Part shown: positions 15,274-23,869 of the stretch, in pieces
Layout of the letters: each line of letters opens with the position of its first letter
How positions within the stretch are numbered: position 1 is the stretch's first letter
DNA from: Flavobacteriales bacterium
GTDB lineage: Bacteria > Bacteroidota > Bacteroidia > Flavobacteriales_D > Crocinitomicaceae
Direction: 5' to 3'
Assembly (NCBI GenBank): GCA_947505255.1
Contig: CANNKP010000010.1
Location: 1-36,702, forward strand
DNA length: 36,702 bases
Notes under the pieces: generated by a model
Database searches by the model: none
Told to the model about the DNA's origin: nothing
What the model saw: the letters and a program-made list of their open reading frames with translations, nothing else
Translations under genes and position numbers: made by a program

Positions 15274-17937
15274 ATGAAAAAACGGATTCTTAAAATAACA
15301 AAATGGTTTTTTGGGATTGTGTTGGGTATATGTCTGCTCATCACAGGGGCTTTGTATTTCTTTAAAGATGAGATTTGTGGCTATGTGGTGGGTGAAGTAA
15401 ATAAACATTTAAAAGCAAAAGTGTCTGTTTCTGAAGTTGATTTAACTTTTTGGGCAACTTTTCCGAATGTTTCTGTAGACTTTAATGATGTTTTCATTCA
15501 AGATTCTTATGTTAATTCTACCAAACGAGATACACTTTTATATAGTGAGCAAATTCGATTAAAGTTCAATCCGATTGATATTTGGAATGAAGATTACAAG
15601 GTTAAATCAATTGAAGTAAAACCTGGTTCGCTTCAATTGAAAGTTAGAAAAAATGGAGAAACCAATTATGACATTCTGCAAGAAAGCAAGGATTCAAGTA
15701 ATTCAAAATTTGAGCTGAATCTTAAAAGTGTCATTGTTGAACAAATGCGATTTGCATATAAAAATAAAGCTACTAATCAGTTTTATACTGCAAAGTTAGG
15801 GGAACTTGAACTCACTGGAAATTTTACTGATAAAAACTATACACTTCATGCCAAAAGTAACCTAAGAGTTAATAAACTCAAAAGTGGTAAAGTAAGCTTA
15901 ATTTCAAATCAACCAGCAAAATTTGATATTGATATTAATGTAAACAAAGAAACAGGAATTTTTAATATCCCAAACGCAGAAGTTTTTGTTGCTGAATTAC
16001 CATTTCAAGTTAAGGGGAAAGTAACTGAAGAAGATTTAAGCTTTGAAATTCATTCAAAAAACATTCAATTAGCAGATTTAGTCAATAGATTTTCTTTTTC
16101 TCAAGTGGAGGATGTGAAAAAATTTGATGGCACTGGAAATGTATTTTTTAATCTTTTCATTGATGGAAAGAATGAAACAACTGCTCTTACAGAAATTAAT
16201 TGCGATTTTGGAGTAAATGATGGCTCGTTGACGGAGCCGATTAAAAAATTGAAAATTCAAGGAATAAATTTAAATGGAAAATACAGCAATATTGGAGGCG
16301 CAGAAAAAGAATTTTTGAAGTTGTCATCAATCAAATTTAAAACTCCTGGAGGACCATTTTCTGGAAATATTTTATTAACACAATTTCAAGAACCAAATTT
16401 TAGAGGAAATGCGAACGGTAATTTGAATCTGAATATGTTGCATGCATTATTTCGAATTCCACATGTTGAAAATATCAATGGAAATTTAGGTTTACAAACG
16501 GATTTCAATATACAAAGTAGCGCGCATCCAGATGAATCACTTACCTACTCAATTTTAAAATGTGAAGGTGAAATTCAAATGAAAAATGTTATACTGAAAT
16601 TGGTTGATGACAAAAGAACATTCAGCCAAATGAATGGTGCAATGTATTTGAGAAATGATGAAGCAGGTATTGAAAATGTTTCATTGAAAATTGGAGCTAC
16701 GGACCTTGCTTTTAATGGGGTTTTTAAGAATATTGTTAACTACTTCAAAAAAGACGGAAATTTAACTGCAAATGTTGAAGTTAAAAGCAAGTTCATTGAT
16801 GTACAAGATTTAGGAACGACTTCAAAAGAAGAGAAAATTCAAGAAGCCAGAAGTTTTGTGCTTCCAAATAATATTGATGGTTCTTTATTTATGGATGTTG
16901 CTCAAATTGAATATGACAACCATATTTTTAAGAAGTTGTCTGGGAATATGATCTTGGGTAAACGAAAACTTCATTTCCCAAATTTGACATTAAGGAATGC
17001 AGACGCGGATATGATTGGTAGTTTAACGATTGAGGAGCGATCTGAAGAAGTTTTTCATATTACAACAACCGTAAGTTCGGATAATATAAAATTTAAATCC
17101 TTGTTTAAAGAATGGAATAATTTTCGTCAAGAAGTTATAGGAGAGAATAATATTTTCGGAAAGGCGCAGGCAAAAGTGTATTTTGAGGCTCCTTTTGATT
17201 TAAGGGGAGGTGTAATTTCGAAAAATATAAAATCACAAGTTTACCTTAAAATCACAGATGGCCAATTAAAAAATGTTGATGCATTCAAATCTATTACAGA
17301 AAGTTTAAAAACTTCAAGTGCCAAATTGGTAATAGGAAAAAATAATATTGCTTTTCTAGAGAAGAAATTGTTGGATTTGAAATTTGAAACGTTGGAAAAT
17401 ACGTTCATTATTGAAAACGGGAAATTGATTATACCTGCAATGTTTATTCACACGAATGCTTTGGACATCGAAACTTCTGGGACTCATACATTCGATAATG
17501 TAATTGATTATCGTTTCGCATTCCGCTTTAGGGATCTAAAAGAAAAAGAATTGCAAAGTGAATTTGGCGTTGAAGAGGATGATGGTACAGGGATAAAAGT
17601 GTATATGCGCATGTTTGGGGATATTGACAATCCAACAATTGTTTGGGACAAAACAGCTAAAAAAGAACAAGCTAAAGAAAATCGTGAAGCTGAAAAAGAA
17701 AATGTGAAGTCAATGCTCAAATCTGAATTCGGCTTATTTAAAAATGATTCAACTGTAAAAACGTTTATTCAAAATGAAGGACCAAAAGAAACGATTCAGT
17801 TGGAGTTTGGTCCGGCAAAAACGGAAGAATCAATCGATGCCAAAAAACCAAAAAAGGATTCTAAGATTAAGAATACATTAAAAAGTTGGAAAGAAGAGGC
17901 TGATAAATCGAAAAAAGAAGAAATCGATTTGAATTAA
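15274..17937 (+). CDS. AsmA-family inner-membrane/periplasmic protein
   Basis: 887 residues from the ATG at 15274. One N-terminal membrane segment (KWFFGIVLGICLLITGALYFF) is followed by the AsmA opening: HLKAKVSVSEVDLTFWATFPNVSVDFNDVFI. The long middle is built of repeated beta strands, and the AsmA-like C-terminal region (DGQLKNVDAFKSI, ENTFIIENGKLIIP) is followed by a DIDNPTIVWDKT strand. The last 90 residues are a Lys/Glu-rich, probably disordered tail. Such proteins are thought to bridge the periplasm as lipid-transport or envelope-assembly grooves. It stands alone, divergent from the PfkB operon. Orientation predicted: anchored in the inner membrane with the bulk in the periplasm. Confidence 0.9.
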   Translation: MKKRILKITKWFFGIVLGICLLITGALYFFKDEICGYVVGEVNKHLKAKVSVSEVDLTFWATFPNVSVDFNDVFIQDSYVNSTKRDTLLYSEQIRLKFNPIDIWNEDYKVKSIEVKPGSLQLKVRKNGETNYDILQESKDSSNSKFELNLKSVIVEQMRFAYKNKATNQFYTAKLGELELTGNFTDKNYTLHAKSNLRVNKLKSGKVSLISNQPAKFDIDINVNKETGIFNIPNAEVFVAELPFQVKGKVTEEDLSFEIHSKNIQLADLVNRFSFSQVEDVKKFDGTGNVFFNLFIDGKNETTALTEINCDFGVNDGSLTEPIKKLKIQGINLNGKYSNIGGAEKEFLKLSSIKFKTPGGPFSGNILLTQFQEPNFRGNANGNLNLNMLHALFRIPHVENINGNLGLQTDFNIQSSAHPDESLTYSILKCEGEIQMKNVILKLVDDKRTFSQMNGAMYLRNDEAGIENVSLKIGATDLAFNGVFKNIVNYFKKDGNLTANVEVKSKFIDVQDLGTTSKEEKIQEARSFVLPNNIDGSLFMDVAQIEYDNHIFKKLSGNMILGKRKLHFPNLTLRNADADMIGSLTIEERSEEVFHITTTVSSDNIKFKSLFKEWNNFRQEVIGENNIFGKAQAKVYFEAPFDLRGGVISKNIKSQVYLKITDGQLKNVDAFKSITESLKTSSAKLVIGKNNIAFLEKKLLDLKFETLENTFIIENGKLIIPAMFIHTNALDIETSGTHTFDNVIDYRFAFRFRDLKEKELQSEFGVEEDDGTGIKVYMRMFGDIDNPTIVWDKTAKKEQAKENREAEKENVKSMLKSEFGLFKNDSTVKTFIQNEGPKETIQLEFGPAKTEESIDAKKPKKDSKIKNTLKSWKEEADKSKKEEIDLN

Positions 17938-17946
17938 AAGAAAGAA

Positions 17947-18060
17947 TTATTCAGAAAGATCACTGTTCAAACTAGAGTTTTTCCTTCGTCTTTTTTCACC
18001 TTTAAAAATAGTATAGGATAATTGGGCAATGGAGAATAGAATAGTAATAGTAAGTAACAT
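17947..18060 (-). CDS. 37-aa small membrane protein
   Basis: ATG-to-TAA frame: MLLTITILFSIAQLSYTIF, then a basic/Ser-rich tail GEKRRRKNSSLNSDLSE. One hydrophobic helix with a positively charged flank predicts an N-out, C-in single-pass peptide. It starts 25 bp after the stop of the membrane-anchored receiver gene on the same strand, with no terminator between, so the two are likely co-transcribed. Two adjacent genes with single terminal membrane helices suggest a possible membrane partnership. I do not recognise a family. Confidence 0.5.
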   Translation of the reverse strand: MLLTITILFSIAQLSYTIFKGEKRRRKNSSLNSDLSE

Positions 18061-18085
18061 AATTTTTTAAATATATTATTTAGTT

Positions 18086-18529
18086 TTATAATGTGGCTAA
18101 AAAGTATAAGGCAATAAGGCTTAAAGAAATAAGCGTGCTTTTTAAAAAAACCGAAACTATGTGTTTGAATTGTAATTGTTTAATTTGAGTCATGAATTGA
18201 TCGAAATCAGAAGATTTTGCGCATAAAAGATCTATTCCGTATTTCTTTGGATTTCTAATTTTATTTAATGAAAATTCGTTGCTTATTAAAACGATTTTTG
18301 TTTTTTTCCAACTTTGTTTTAATATTTTTGCTGCACTTAAGCCGTTTAAGTCCCTTAAGTGATAATCAAGAAAAATAATATCTGGAGAATCAATTTTACT
18401 AAAACTTTCAGTTACAGAGTTAAATCCAACAACTCTATTATAGGAGTTATTTGTCAAAGATTTTGTCAACATTTGCATGTAAAGTTGATCATCATCAATC
18501 ACGTATATTTTTGGATTTACTAAACGCAT
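18086..18529 (-). CDS. Receiver domain with a C-terminal membrane anchor
   Basis: 147 residues. The receiver (about 7-118) has acidic IDDDQ, phospho-acceptor Asp55 in FLDYHLRDLNG, Ser83 in LISNE and Lys105 in LLCAKSS. The usual Thr/Ser switch position is Ser. After a short linker the last 22 residues (SVFLKSTLISLSLIALYFLATL) form a hydrophobic helix that ends the protein, so it should be a tail-anchored cytoplasmic receiver. A receiver fused only to a terminal membrane helix is uncommon. It sits at the end of the H-NOX cluster, but a terminator (18627-18663) and a palindrome lie upstream, so it probably has its own promoter. It is a candidate second target of the Hpt protein. Confidence 0.88.
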   Translation of the reverse strand: MRLVNPKIYVIDDDQLYMQMLTKSLTNNSYNRVVGFNSVTESFSKIDSPDIIFLDYHLRDLNGLSAAKILKQSWKKTKIVLISNEFSLNKIRNPKKYGIDLLCAKSSDFDQFMTQIKQLQFKHIVSVFLKSTLISLSLIALYFLATL

Positions 18530-18569
18530 GCTCAGATGCTTTCATAAATCAAACCAAAATATATTTTGC

Positions 18570-18585
18570 ACACATTAAAATGTGT
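18570..18585. promoter_or_regulatory. Palindrome ACACATT-AA-AATGTGT
   Basis: Perfect seven-base arms around two bases, 41 bp upstream of the anchored-receiver start codon, where an operator would lie. It is not followed by a T-run on the minus strand, so it is unlikely to be a terminator. The regulator is unknown. Confidence 0.45.
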
Positions 18586-18626
18586 AAAGTGTTAATAACT
18601 ATATGACTATTTTTTTTTGAGAATTG

Positions 18627-18663
18627 CAAAAAAGTCTCAATTTGAGTCTGAGGTCTCAAATTG
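18627..18663 (-). terminator. Terminator after the Hpt gene
   Basis: Minus strand: CAATTTGAG, eight-base loop, CTCAAATTG (complement of 18638-18663), then AGAC and six T (complement of 18628-18633). The nine-base stem is perfect. It begins 5 bp after the Hpt stop codon and separates the four-gene H-NOX operon from the anchored receiver. Confidence 0.75.
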
Positions 18664-18667
18664 GGAA

Positions 18668-18994
18668 TTACATCGTGAGTAAAATTTCATTTATTTCGTC
18701 TTCTACAATTTTAAAATTTTGAATAATTGCTTCTATATTGGGCGACTTTATTTCACATTCTAGTTCAATTAAACGAATTTTTTCAGCTGGAATTTGCATT
18801 TCAAAAATATCAAATGCGGGTTTTAATTGGTGAGCTGCATATTTTATTTTATTCGTGTTTAATCCTTCAATCCCTTTTGCAATTTGATTTAAATAATCAG
18901 GAGTAGTAGTTTTGAATGTTTCAATAATAGAAAGTACAAAATCCGTATCTCCTCCAGAAATTTTTTCGATATTTTTTAATGAATATTTAGACAT
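18668..18994 (-). CDS. Histidine phosphotransfer (Hpt) protein
   Basis: 108 residues, all helical. The Hpt signature has the phospho-accepting His55 in AAHQLKPAFDIFEM (the family pattern is HxLK[GP]). The N-terminus SLKNIEKISGGDTDFVLSIIETF also fits the family's opening helix and GGD turn. It starts 24 bp after the hybrid kinase stop on the same strand. It should carry phosphate from the kinase's receiver (Asp822) to a separate response regulator. Candidates in this cluster are the sigma54 regulator (Asp54) and the anchored receiver (Asp55). Confidence 0.9.
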   Translation of the reverse strand: MSKYSLKNIEKISGGDTDFVLSIIETFKTTTPDYLNQIAKGIEGLNTNKIKYAAHQLKPAFDIFEMQIPAEKIRLIELECEIKSPNIEAIIQNFKIVEDEINEILLTM

Positions 18995-19018
18995 ATAATT
19001 GCTCGAGTTAATATATTT

Positions 19019-21694
19019 TTATTTTTTGAGAATTAATCGTGAAATCTTTTGGAGTAATTCTTCCCTTTTGAACGGTTTAGATAATTGATCATTCATTCCA
19101 TTTCTGCGGTATTCTTTTTCATCATTTATTGAAGTATTAGCAGTCAAGGCTAGAATTGGTATTGTGGAGTTTAATTGATTTCGTATAATTTTTGTTGCAG
19201 TTAGTCCATCCATAATTGGCATTTGAATATCCATTAAAATTATATCATAAGTGTTTAACGCCATTAAATTTAATACTTCTTGTCCATTCGCAGCAAAATC
19301 AAATTTAATATTCTCTTTGTCTAAAATTGCTTTTATCAACATTTGATTTAGAGCATTATCTTCTGCAACTAAAATTCGTATATTTATTAATGTTACTTTC
19401 TTAGAAATTTCAGGATCTTTTATTTCAATAATTTTTTTCTTATCCTTTAAAAATGGGATAACAAAGGAGAAGATCGAACCAACATTTTTTTGACTTTGAA
19501 CAACAAGGTTTCCACCCATCTTAGAAACAATATTTTTCGAAATTGGTAATCCTAATCCTGTTCCACCATAATTTCTTGATACAGAAGCATCTTCTTGTTT
19601 AAATATTTCGAAAATTAAGTCAAAATTTTCCGGACTTATTCCAATTCCTGTATCTATTATTTCAAAGGCAATTAATTGAGAATCTTTGTTATCTTCGACA
19701 AGTTTGCAGATTAAGGAAATAGAACCTTTGGTTGTGAATTTTATAGCATTGCTTATTAGATTGATGAGTATTTGATTCAATTTTGAGCTGTCACCCAATA
19801 AATTGTTCTGAATCTGTGGATCAATTTTACACTTCCATTTAAGCCCTTTTTCTTTTATTTCTTGATGAAAACTTATTCCTATATTGCTAATTACATTAGA
19901 AAGGTTAATATCTCTTGTTTCTAGAATTAAATTCCCTGATTCAATTTTTGAAAGGTCGAGGACATCATTTATGAGTAATAATAGATTATTTGCTGAAGTT
20001 GAAATGGCATTCAAATATTTTAATTGATTCTTGGTTAATGATGTTTCTTTGATTACATCGATCATCCCAATAATCACATTCATCGGAGTTCTAATTTCGT
20101 GACTTGTATTAGCGATAAACAATTCTTTTGATTTTATACTTTCATTTGCTTGTTCGTTCGCTAAAATTAAGTCTTGCTCTAGTTTTTTTCTTTCTGTTAT
20201 GTCGACATGAATGCCAATCGAACCAACTACTTCATTTTGGCTATTAAAGATTGGTGCTCCGCTGATAATTATCCATTTTATTTCATCATTTTTAACACGA
20301 ATTTGTGTTTCATACATACTTGCACTTCCTTTTTTTCTTAATTCATTTCGTGCGTTAAAGTCTTCTTTTTCTTCTTGTACACCAAATAATTGAAAGGCAT
20401 TTTTTCCGATTATTTCTTCAGCAGTATATCCAGTTAAATTGCAGAATGCAGGATAAACTTTTGTGATGTTTTCATTTAGATCAACTTCAAGTAAACCAAG
20501 TTTGAGACTTTCAATTATTTTACTGTATTTGTCTTCAATAAGTTTTGCTTTATTCTTGCTTACAGTAATTTCGGTAATATCTTGATATTTCCACATATTC
20601 CCTGCGTAAAATCCATTTTCAAATATTGGAATGAAATCTCGTTCCAATATTTTACCATTTTTCATATATAAAATATCACCAAATACTTTTTCTTGTTTCT
20701 CATTGATTTCCTCAATTCGTTGAACAAATTGTTCTTCGTTTAAAAATAAATTCTTGGACTGTTCAGCTGCTTTGGAACAATCCATTCCATTCATGGAACT
20801 TGAGGGTATTGGGATTTCGAATAAGTTACAAAAAATTTGGTTGGCAAAAATAATTTTATTGTTTAAATCTTCAGCCAAAACGGCCGCTTCTAATGATTCA
20901 AGAAGCGTATAAAGTCTAGTTGTAGTATTTGTAAGTTCTTTTTGGTATTCAACTGTTTCTGTTACTTCATTTAAGTATACATTGATGTAGTTTTTGTCTT
21001 GATATGGAATTAGGGTACAATCAAAATAGCGTGAATTTATGTATAATTGTTCTTTAATTTTAGTTGTTAATTTATGTTTAAATTGTTCAAAAATAAGCTT
21101 TACAATCTCTGTTTTTTCATGTCGAATCAACAAGTCAGCAGATGCATTTGAATAAATTAGCTTACCATCAAAGTTTAAACGCATAATTGGTTTAGGATCT
21201 TGATTCGGAAACTTAGCCAACTCAATAAATTGGTCGCTCACCTCCTTTAAGTCATCATTTACGAGTTGTTTAGATTGCAACAACTGCAGATTGTCAATAA
21301 TTGTGTCATGAATAGCGAAATCAGAAATTAATAAATCTTGGTAGCTTAATTCGGCTATTTGTTTAATCCATGGAGAATTGATAAACAGGATTTCATTTGT
21401 GCGTTCTTCAAATATGAATTGACCTCTAAAACTAGTTTTTAATGGGTGTTCAATAGACTCAACAATGATTATTGTGTCAAGATGTTCTTTCATTGACTCG
21501 AAACTCATCTTGATACTTAATGTTGGTCGCAAAAATTTGAAGAGATCATTAAAATTTTTACCGGTAAAATCACCAAGTAATTTATGCATTGACGCACCGA
21601 TTTCATTAATTTTCAATGAACTATCGAAAATAATAAAGAAAGGGAAAAGATTTCCGAAATTCGTTTTAGTTAATTGAATGTTTTCAGATTTCAA
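19019..21694 (-). CDS. Hybrid histidine kinase with HNOBA domain (H-NOX partner)
   Basis: 891 residues from TTG at 21694, and no ATG occurs before residue 36. Residues 14-150 are a heme-NO-binding-associated (HNOBA) domain, recognised from FPFFIIFDSSLKI, LFKFLRP, FESMK, FRGQFIFEE, ILFINSPWI and ISDFAIHD, the same order of motifs as in soluble guanylate cyclase. Then three PAS-like regions (about 160-245, 262-375, 388-504), HisKA with His532 in ANTSHEIRTPMN, ATPase with Asn649 in NLISNAIKF, DTGIGI and GTGLGLPISK, and a C-terminal receiver with Asp822 in LMDIQMPIMDG and Lys873 in LSKPF. The H-NOX gene upstream is in the same frame: its TAA and one GCG codon are all that separate the two. This is therefore the direct effector of the H-NOX protein, probably cytoplasmic. 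Confidence 0.95.
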   Translation of the reverse strand: MKSENIQLTKTNFGNLFPFFIIFDSSLKINEIGASMHKLLGDFTGKNFNDLFKFLRPTLSIKMSFESMKEHLDTIIIVESIEHPLKTSFRGQFIFEERTNEILFINSPWIKQIAELSYQDLLISDFAIHDTIIDNLQLLQSKQLVNDDLKEVSDQFIELAKFPNQDPKPIMRLNFDGKLIYSNASADLLIRHEKTEIVKLIFEQFKHKLTTKIKEQLYINSRYFDCTLIPYQDKNYINVYLNEVTETVEYQKELTNTTTRLYTLLESLEAAVLAEDLNNKIIFANQIFCNLFEIPIPSSSMNGMDCSKAAEQSKNLFLNEEQFVQRIEEINEKQEKVFGDILYMKNGKILERDFIPIFENGFYAGNMWKYQDITEITVSKNKAKLIEDKYSKIIESLKLGLLEVDLNENITKVYPAFCNLTGYTAEEIIGKNAFQLFGVQEEKEDFNARNELRKKGSASMYETQIRVKNDEIKWIIISGAPIFNSQNEVVGSIGIHVDITERKKLEQDLILANEQANESIKSKELFIANTSHEIRTPMNVIIGMIDVIKETSLTKNQLKYLNAISTSANNLLLLINDVLDLSKIESGNLILETRDINLSNVISNIGISFHQEIKEKGLKWKCKIDPQIQNNLLGDSSKLNQILINLISNAIKFTTKGSISLICKLVEDNKDSQLIAFEIIDTGIGISPENFDLIFEIFKQEDASVSRNYGGTGLGLPISKNIVSKMGGNLVVQSQKNVGSIFSFVIPFLKDKKKIIEIKDPEISKKVTLINIRILVAEDNALNQMLIKAILDKENIKFDFAANGQEVLNLMALNTYDIILMDIQMPIMDGLTATKIIRNQLNSTIPILALTANTSINDEKEYRRNGMNDQLSKPFKREELLQKISRLILKK

Positions 21695-21697
21695 CGC

Positions 21698-22249
21698 TTA
21701 GTGATTTAATATATTGATAGAGAATGTATCATGCCAATTATCAGTTTTTTCAGTTGAAAGAAGCGTCATTGTTATTTTTGTCTCAAACATCTCTGCGATA
21801 CCTTCAATCAAGCCAACTACAAAATCTGAAAGCCCATCTCTACTGGAATAGTAATGCATAATTAATTCCGATTTCGATCTTTTATCAATCATAAATTCAG
21901 GAGGACTTAATTTAGGGTATATCAGCATTATTCTACTGTGAAAATTTGGAAGGTTCATCATGAATTCTAAAAAAGTAGCGCCTCCAGCTTTCATTAAATC
22001 CCCATATTTTTCTCTACCAGTCTTTAGAATCCAATATCCACCAAATGAATGCAATATTTGTGAGGCTGGAACATTTAATGTTTCTGATGCAGTTGCAACT
22101 AAATCAAATGTGATACTGTCTTCATATGGTTCATTACTGACAAAATAATCAATTTCAATTCCTGCCTTTTTTTTAACAATATTCCATTTTTCAATACCAA
22201 ATTGTTCCGAAATTAATCCTTGTAATGCTTGGTTCACTAATCCATACAT
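21698..22249 (-). CDS. hnoX: H-NOX heme nitric oxide sensor
   Basis: 183 residues, the usual length of a stand-alone H-NOX. The N-terminus MYGLVNQALQGLISEQFG is the family opening. The proximal heme ligand should be His104 in NFHSRIMLIYP, placed like His102 of the Thermoanaerobacter protein. The heme propionate motif YxSxR is Tyr133-Ser135-Arg137 in MHYYSSRDGL, followed by FVVGLIEGIA. No tyrosine occurs in the distal stretch after YxSxR, where oxygen-binding H-NOX proteins carry one, so a preference for NO over O2 is inferred. The gene lies 4 bp after the sigma54 regulator and is followed in frame by the HNOBA kinase. H-NOX proteins bind NO at sub-nanomolar levels and control kinases or cyclases. 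Confidence 0.96.
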   Translation of the reverse strand: MYGLVNQALQGLISEQFGIEKWNIVKKKAGIEIDYFVSNEPYEDSITFDLVATASETLNVPASQILHSFGGYWILKTGREKYGDLMKAGGATFLEFMMNLPNFHSRIMLIYPKLSPPEFMIDKRSKSELIMHYYSSRDGLSDFVVGLIEGIAEMFETKITMTLLSTEKTDNWHDTFSINILNH

Positions 22250-22253
22250 AGCG

Positions 22254-23597
22254 TTAGATTTTACCTTCCTTAATCATTCTATATATGGTGGATTTTCCAA
22301 TTTCTAGCTTTTCAGCAACCTGAATAACGTTGTTGTTATATTTATTTAAAAACCATTTGATAATTCGACCATTGTATTGGTCCAAGGTTAAATCATCCTC
22401 TAAAAAATCTTCGATATCGTTTTTTTTGTTGAATTCAATATCATTTTCTAATATCTGATCGCCATCACTCATAACAACAGAAATTTCTGAAATTGCTTTT
22501 AATTCCCTTACATTTCCAGGATAGCGATAAGTCATTAATTTACTAACAGCATCAGATGAAAATTCTTTCTTTTGAATATTATTATCCTTACAAAACTCAT
22601 CTACAAAATACTTTGCCAAAAGGATGATATCATTTCCTCGTTCTCTTAATGGCGGAAGTTCAATGTTAATCCCTAAAAGTCTATAATATAAATCCTCTCT
22701 AAATTTTCCATTTTTCACTTCATCACTAAGATTTCTGTGAGTGGCAACAATAATTCTGATGTTTAAGGGAATTATTTTATTTGAGCCAAGTCTGCTTATT
22801 TCTTTTTCTTGAAGTACTCGAAGTAATTTGGCTTGCATGTTTAAGTCCATTTCACCTATTTCATCAAGAAATAAAGTCCCATTATTTGCCTCTTCGAATT
22901 TTCCGAATTTCATATTGTCAGCACCTGTAAAAGCTCCTTTTTCGTAGCCAAACAATTCACTTTCAATTAATTCTTTTGGTATAGCAGCAACATTTATAGC
23001 TACAAAAGGTTTTTTGATTCTATCAGAATTATAATGCACGGATTTAGCTGCCAATTCTTTTCCCGTTCCTGTTTCTCCTGTAATCGTTACAGTGATATTT
23101 GTTTTTGTTGTTTTTTCTAACAAGAGATGAACCTTTTTCATAGGGTCACTCGATCCTTTCAAATATTTTTGGAAATTATATTGATTTGCTATTCCTGAAC
23201 TTAGAATTTCAATTTCTTTAAATAAATTTTGTTTTTCGTTTGCTTGATGAACAATGTGCCAAAGTTTATCCATTGCTGCCGAATCTTTGATTATGTAATC
23301 ATAAGCACCAAATTGGAGCATTTCTAAAGCAGTCACAATTAATTCTTGAGAAGATAAAACGATTACCGGAATATCTGAAAATTCTTGTTTTATTTTTTTT
23401 AACAACTCTAACCCAGAAATATCAGGTAATGAATGATCTAAGGTTATAATTGTGGGTCTTTCATGTAATCTATCTAAAAAGGATTCTCCATCATGAAAAA
23501 TAGAAATTTCGAATTCTGGATCCATTGAAAGTTTATGATTAATCATTTTAGAATAAAATGTATCATCTTCAACTATAAATATTTTAGTTTTTCCCAT
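22254..23597 (-). CDS. Sigma54-dependent NtrC-family response regulator
   Basis: 447 residues. The receiver (4-118) has Asp54 in ITLDHSLPDISG and Lys104 in YIIKDS. The AAA+ domain has Walker A GETGTGKE (174-181), the sigma54-contacting GAFTGA (221-226), Walker B LFLDE (242-246), the sensor-like ATHRNL and the arginine-rich YYRLLGINIELPPLRER. A short Fis-type HTH closes it (VIQVAEKLEIGKSTIYRMIK). All parts needed to open a sigma54 promoter are intact. It is first gene of the H-NOX operon, 4 bp before H-NOX, so it is the natural output of the relay, like LuxO in Vibrio H-NOX signalling. I found no clear promoter upstream and no TGGCAC-N5-TTGC site nearby. Confidence 0.94.
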   Translation of the reverse strand: MGKTKIFIVEDDTFYSKMINHKLSMDPEFEISIFHDGESFLDRLHERPTIITLDHSLPDISGLELLKKIKQEFSDIPVIVLSSQELIVTALEMLQFGAYDYIIKDSAAMDKLWHIVHQANEKQNLFKEIEILSSGIANQYNFQKYLKGSSDPMKKVHLLLEKTTKTNITVTITGETGTGKELAAKSVHYNSDRIKKPFVAINVAAIPKELIESELFGYEKGAFTGADNMKFGKFEEANNGTLFLDEIGEMDLNMQAKLLRVLQEKEISRLGSNKIIPLNIRIIVATHRNLSDEVKNGKFREDLYYRLLGINIELPPLRERGNDIILLAKYFVDEFCKDNNIQKKEFSSDAVSKLMTYRYPGNVRELKAISEISVVMSDGDQILENDIEFNKKNDIEDFLEDDLTLDQYNGRIIKWFLNKYNNNVIQVAEKLEIGKSTIYRMIKEGKI

Positions 23598-23869
23598 TTT
23601 TGGTAATTTTTCCCAATTTAGGAATTTCTTTTATTTTGACAAAAAAAAAGCTTATAAATGAATATTTAGCATCATTTATTGTTTAAAAACGCGCTTAGCA
23701 AGAAAAGAAGGAATGACTGAAATTTATTTATTTATGATGGAATTGATCTAATAATATTAAATAGTGATTAAAAAATTCTCATTTTAAGACCTTTTGGTTG
23801 ACCAAGAAGTTTCTTAGATTAAATAATTGAAATTTTAAAGATTGATTAAATCCTTTGTAATTTTAGCAA

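Noticed and set aside
22047-22049. His67 of H-NOX (in ILHSFGG) as the heme ligand
   Set aside because: Family alignment places the proximal His in the later NFHSRI motif, which is His104 and agrees with position 102 of the best-known member.
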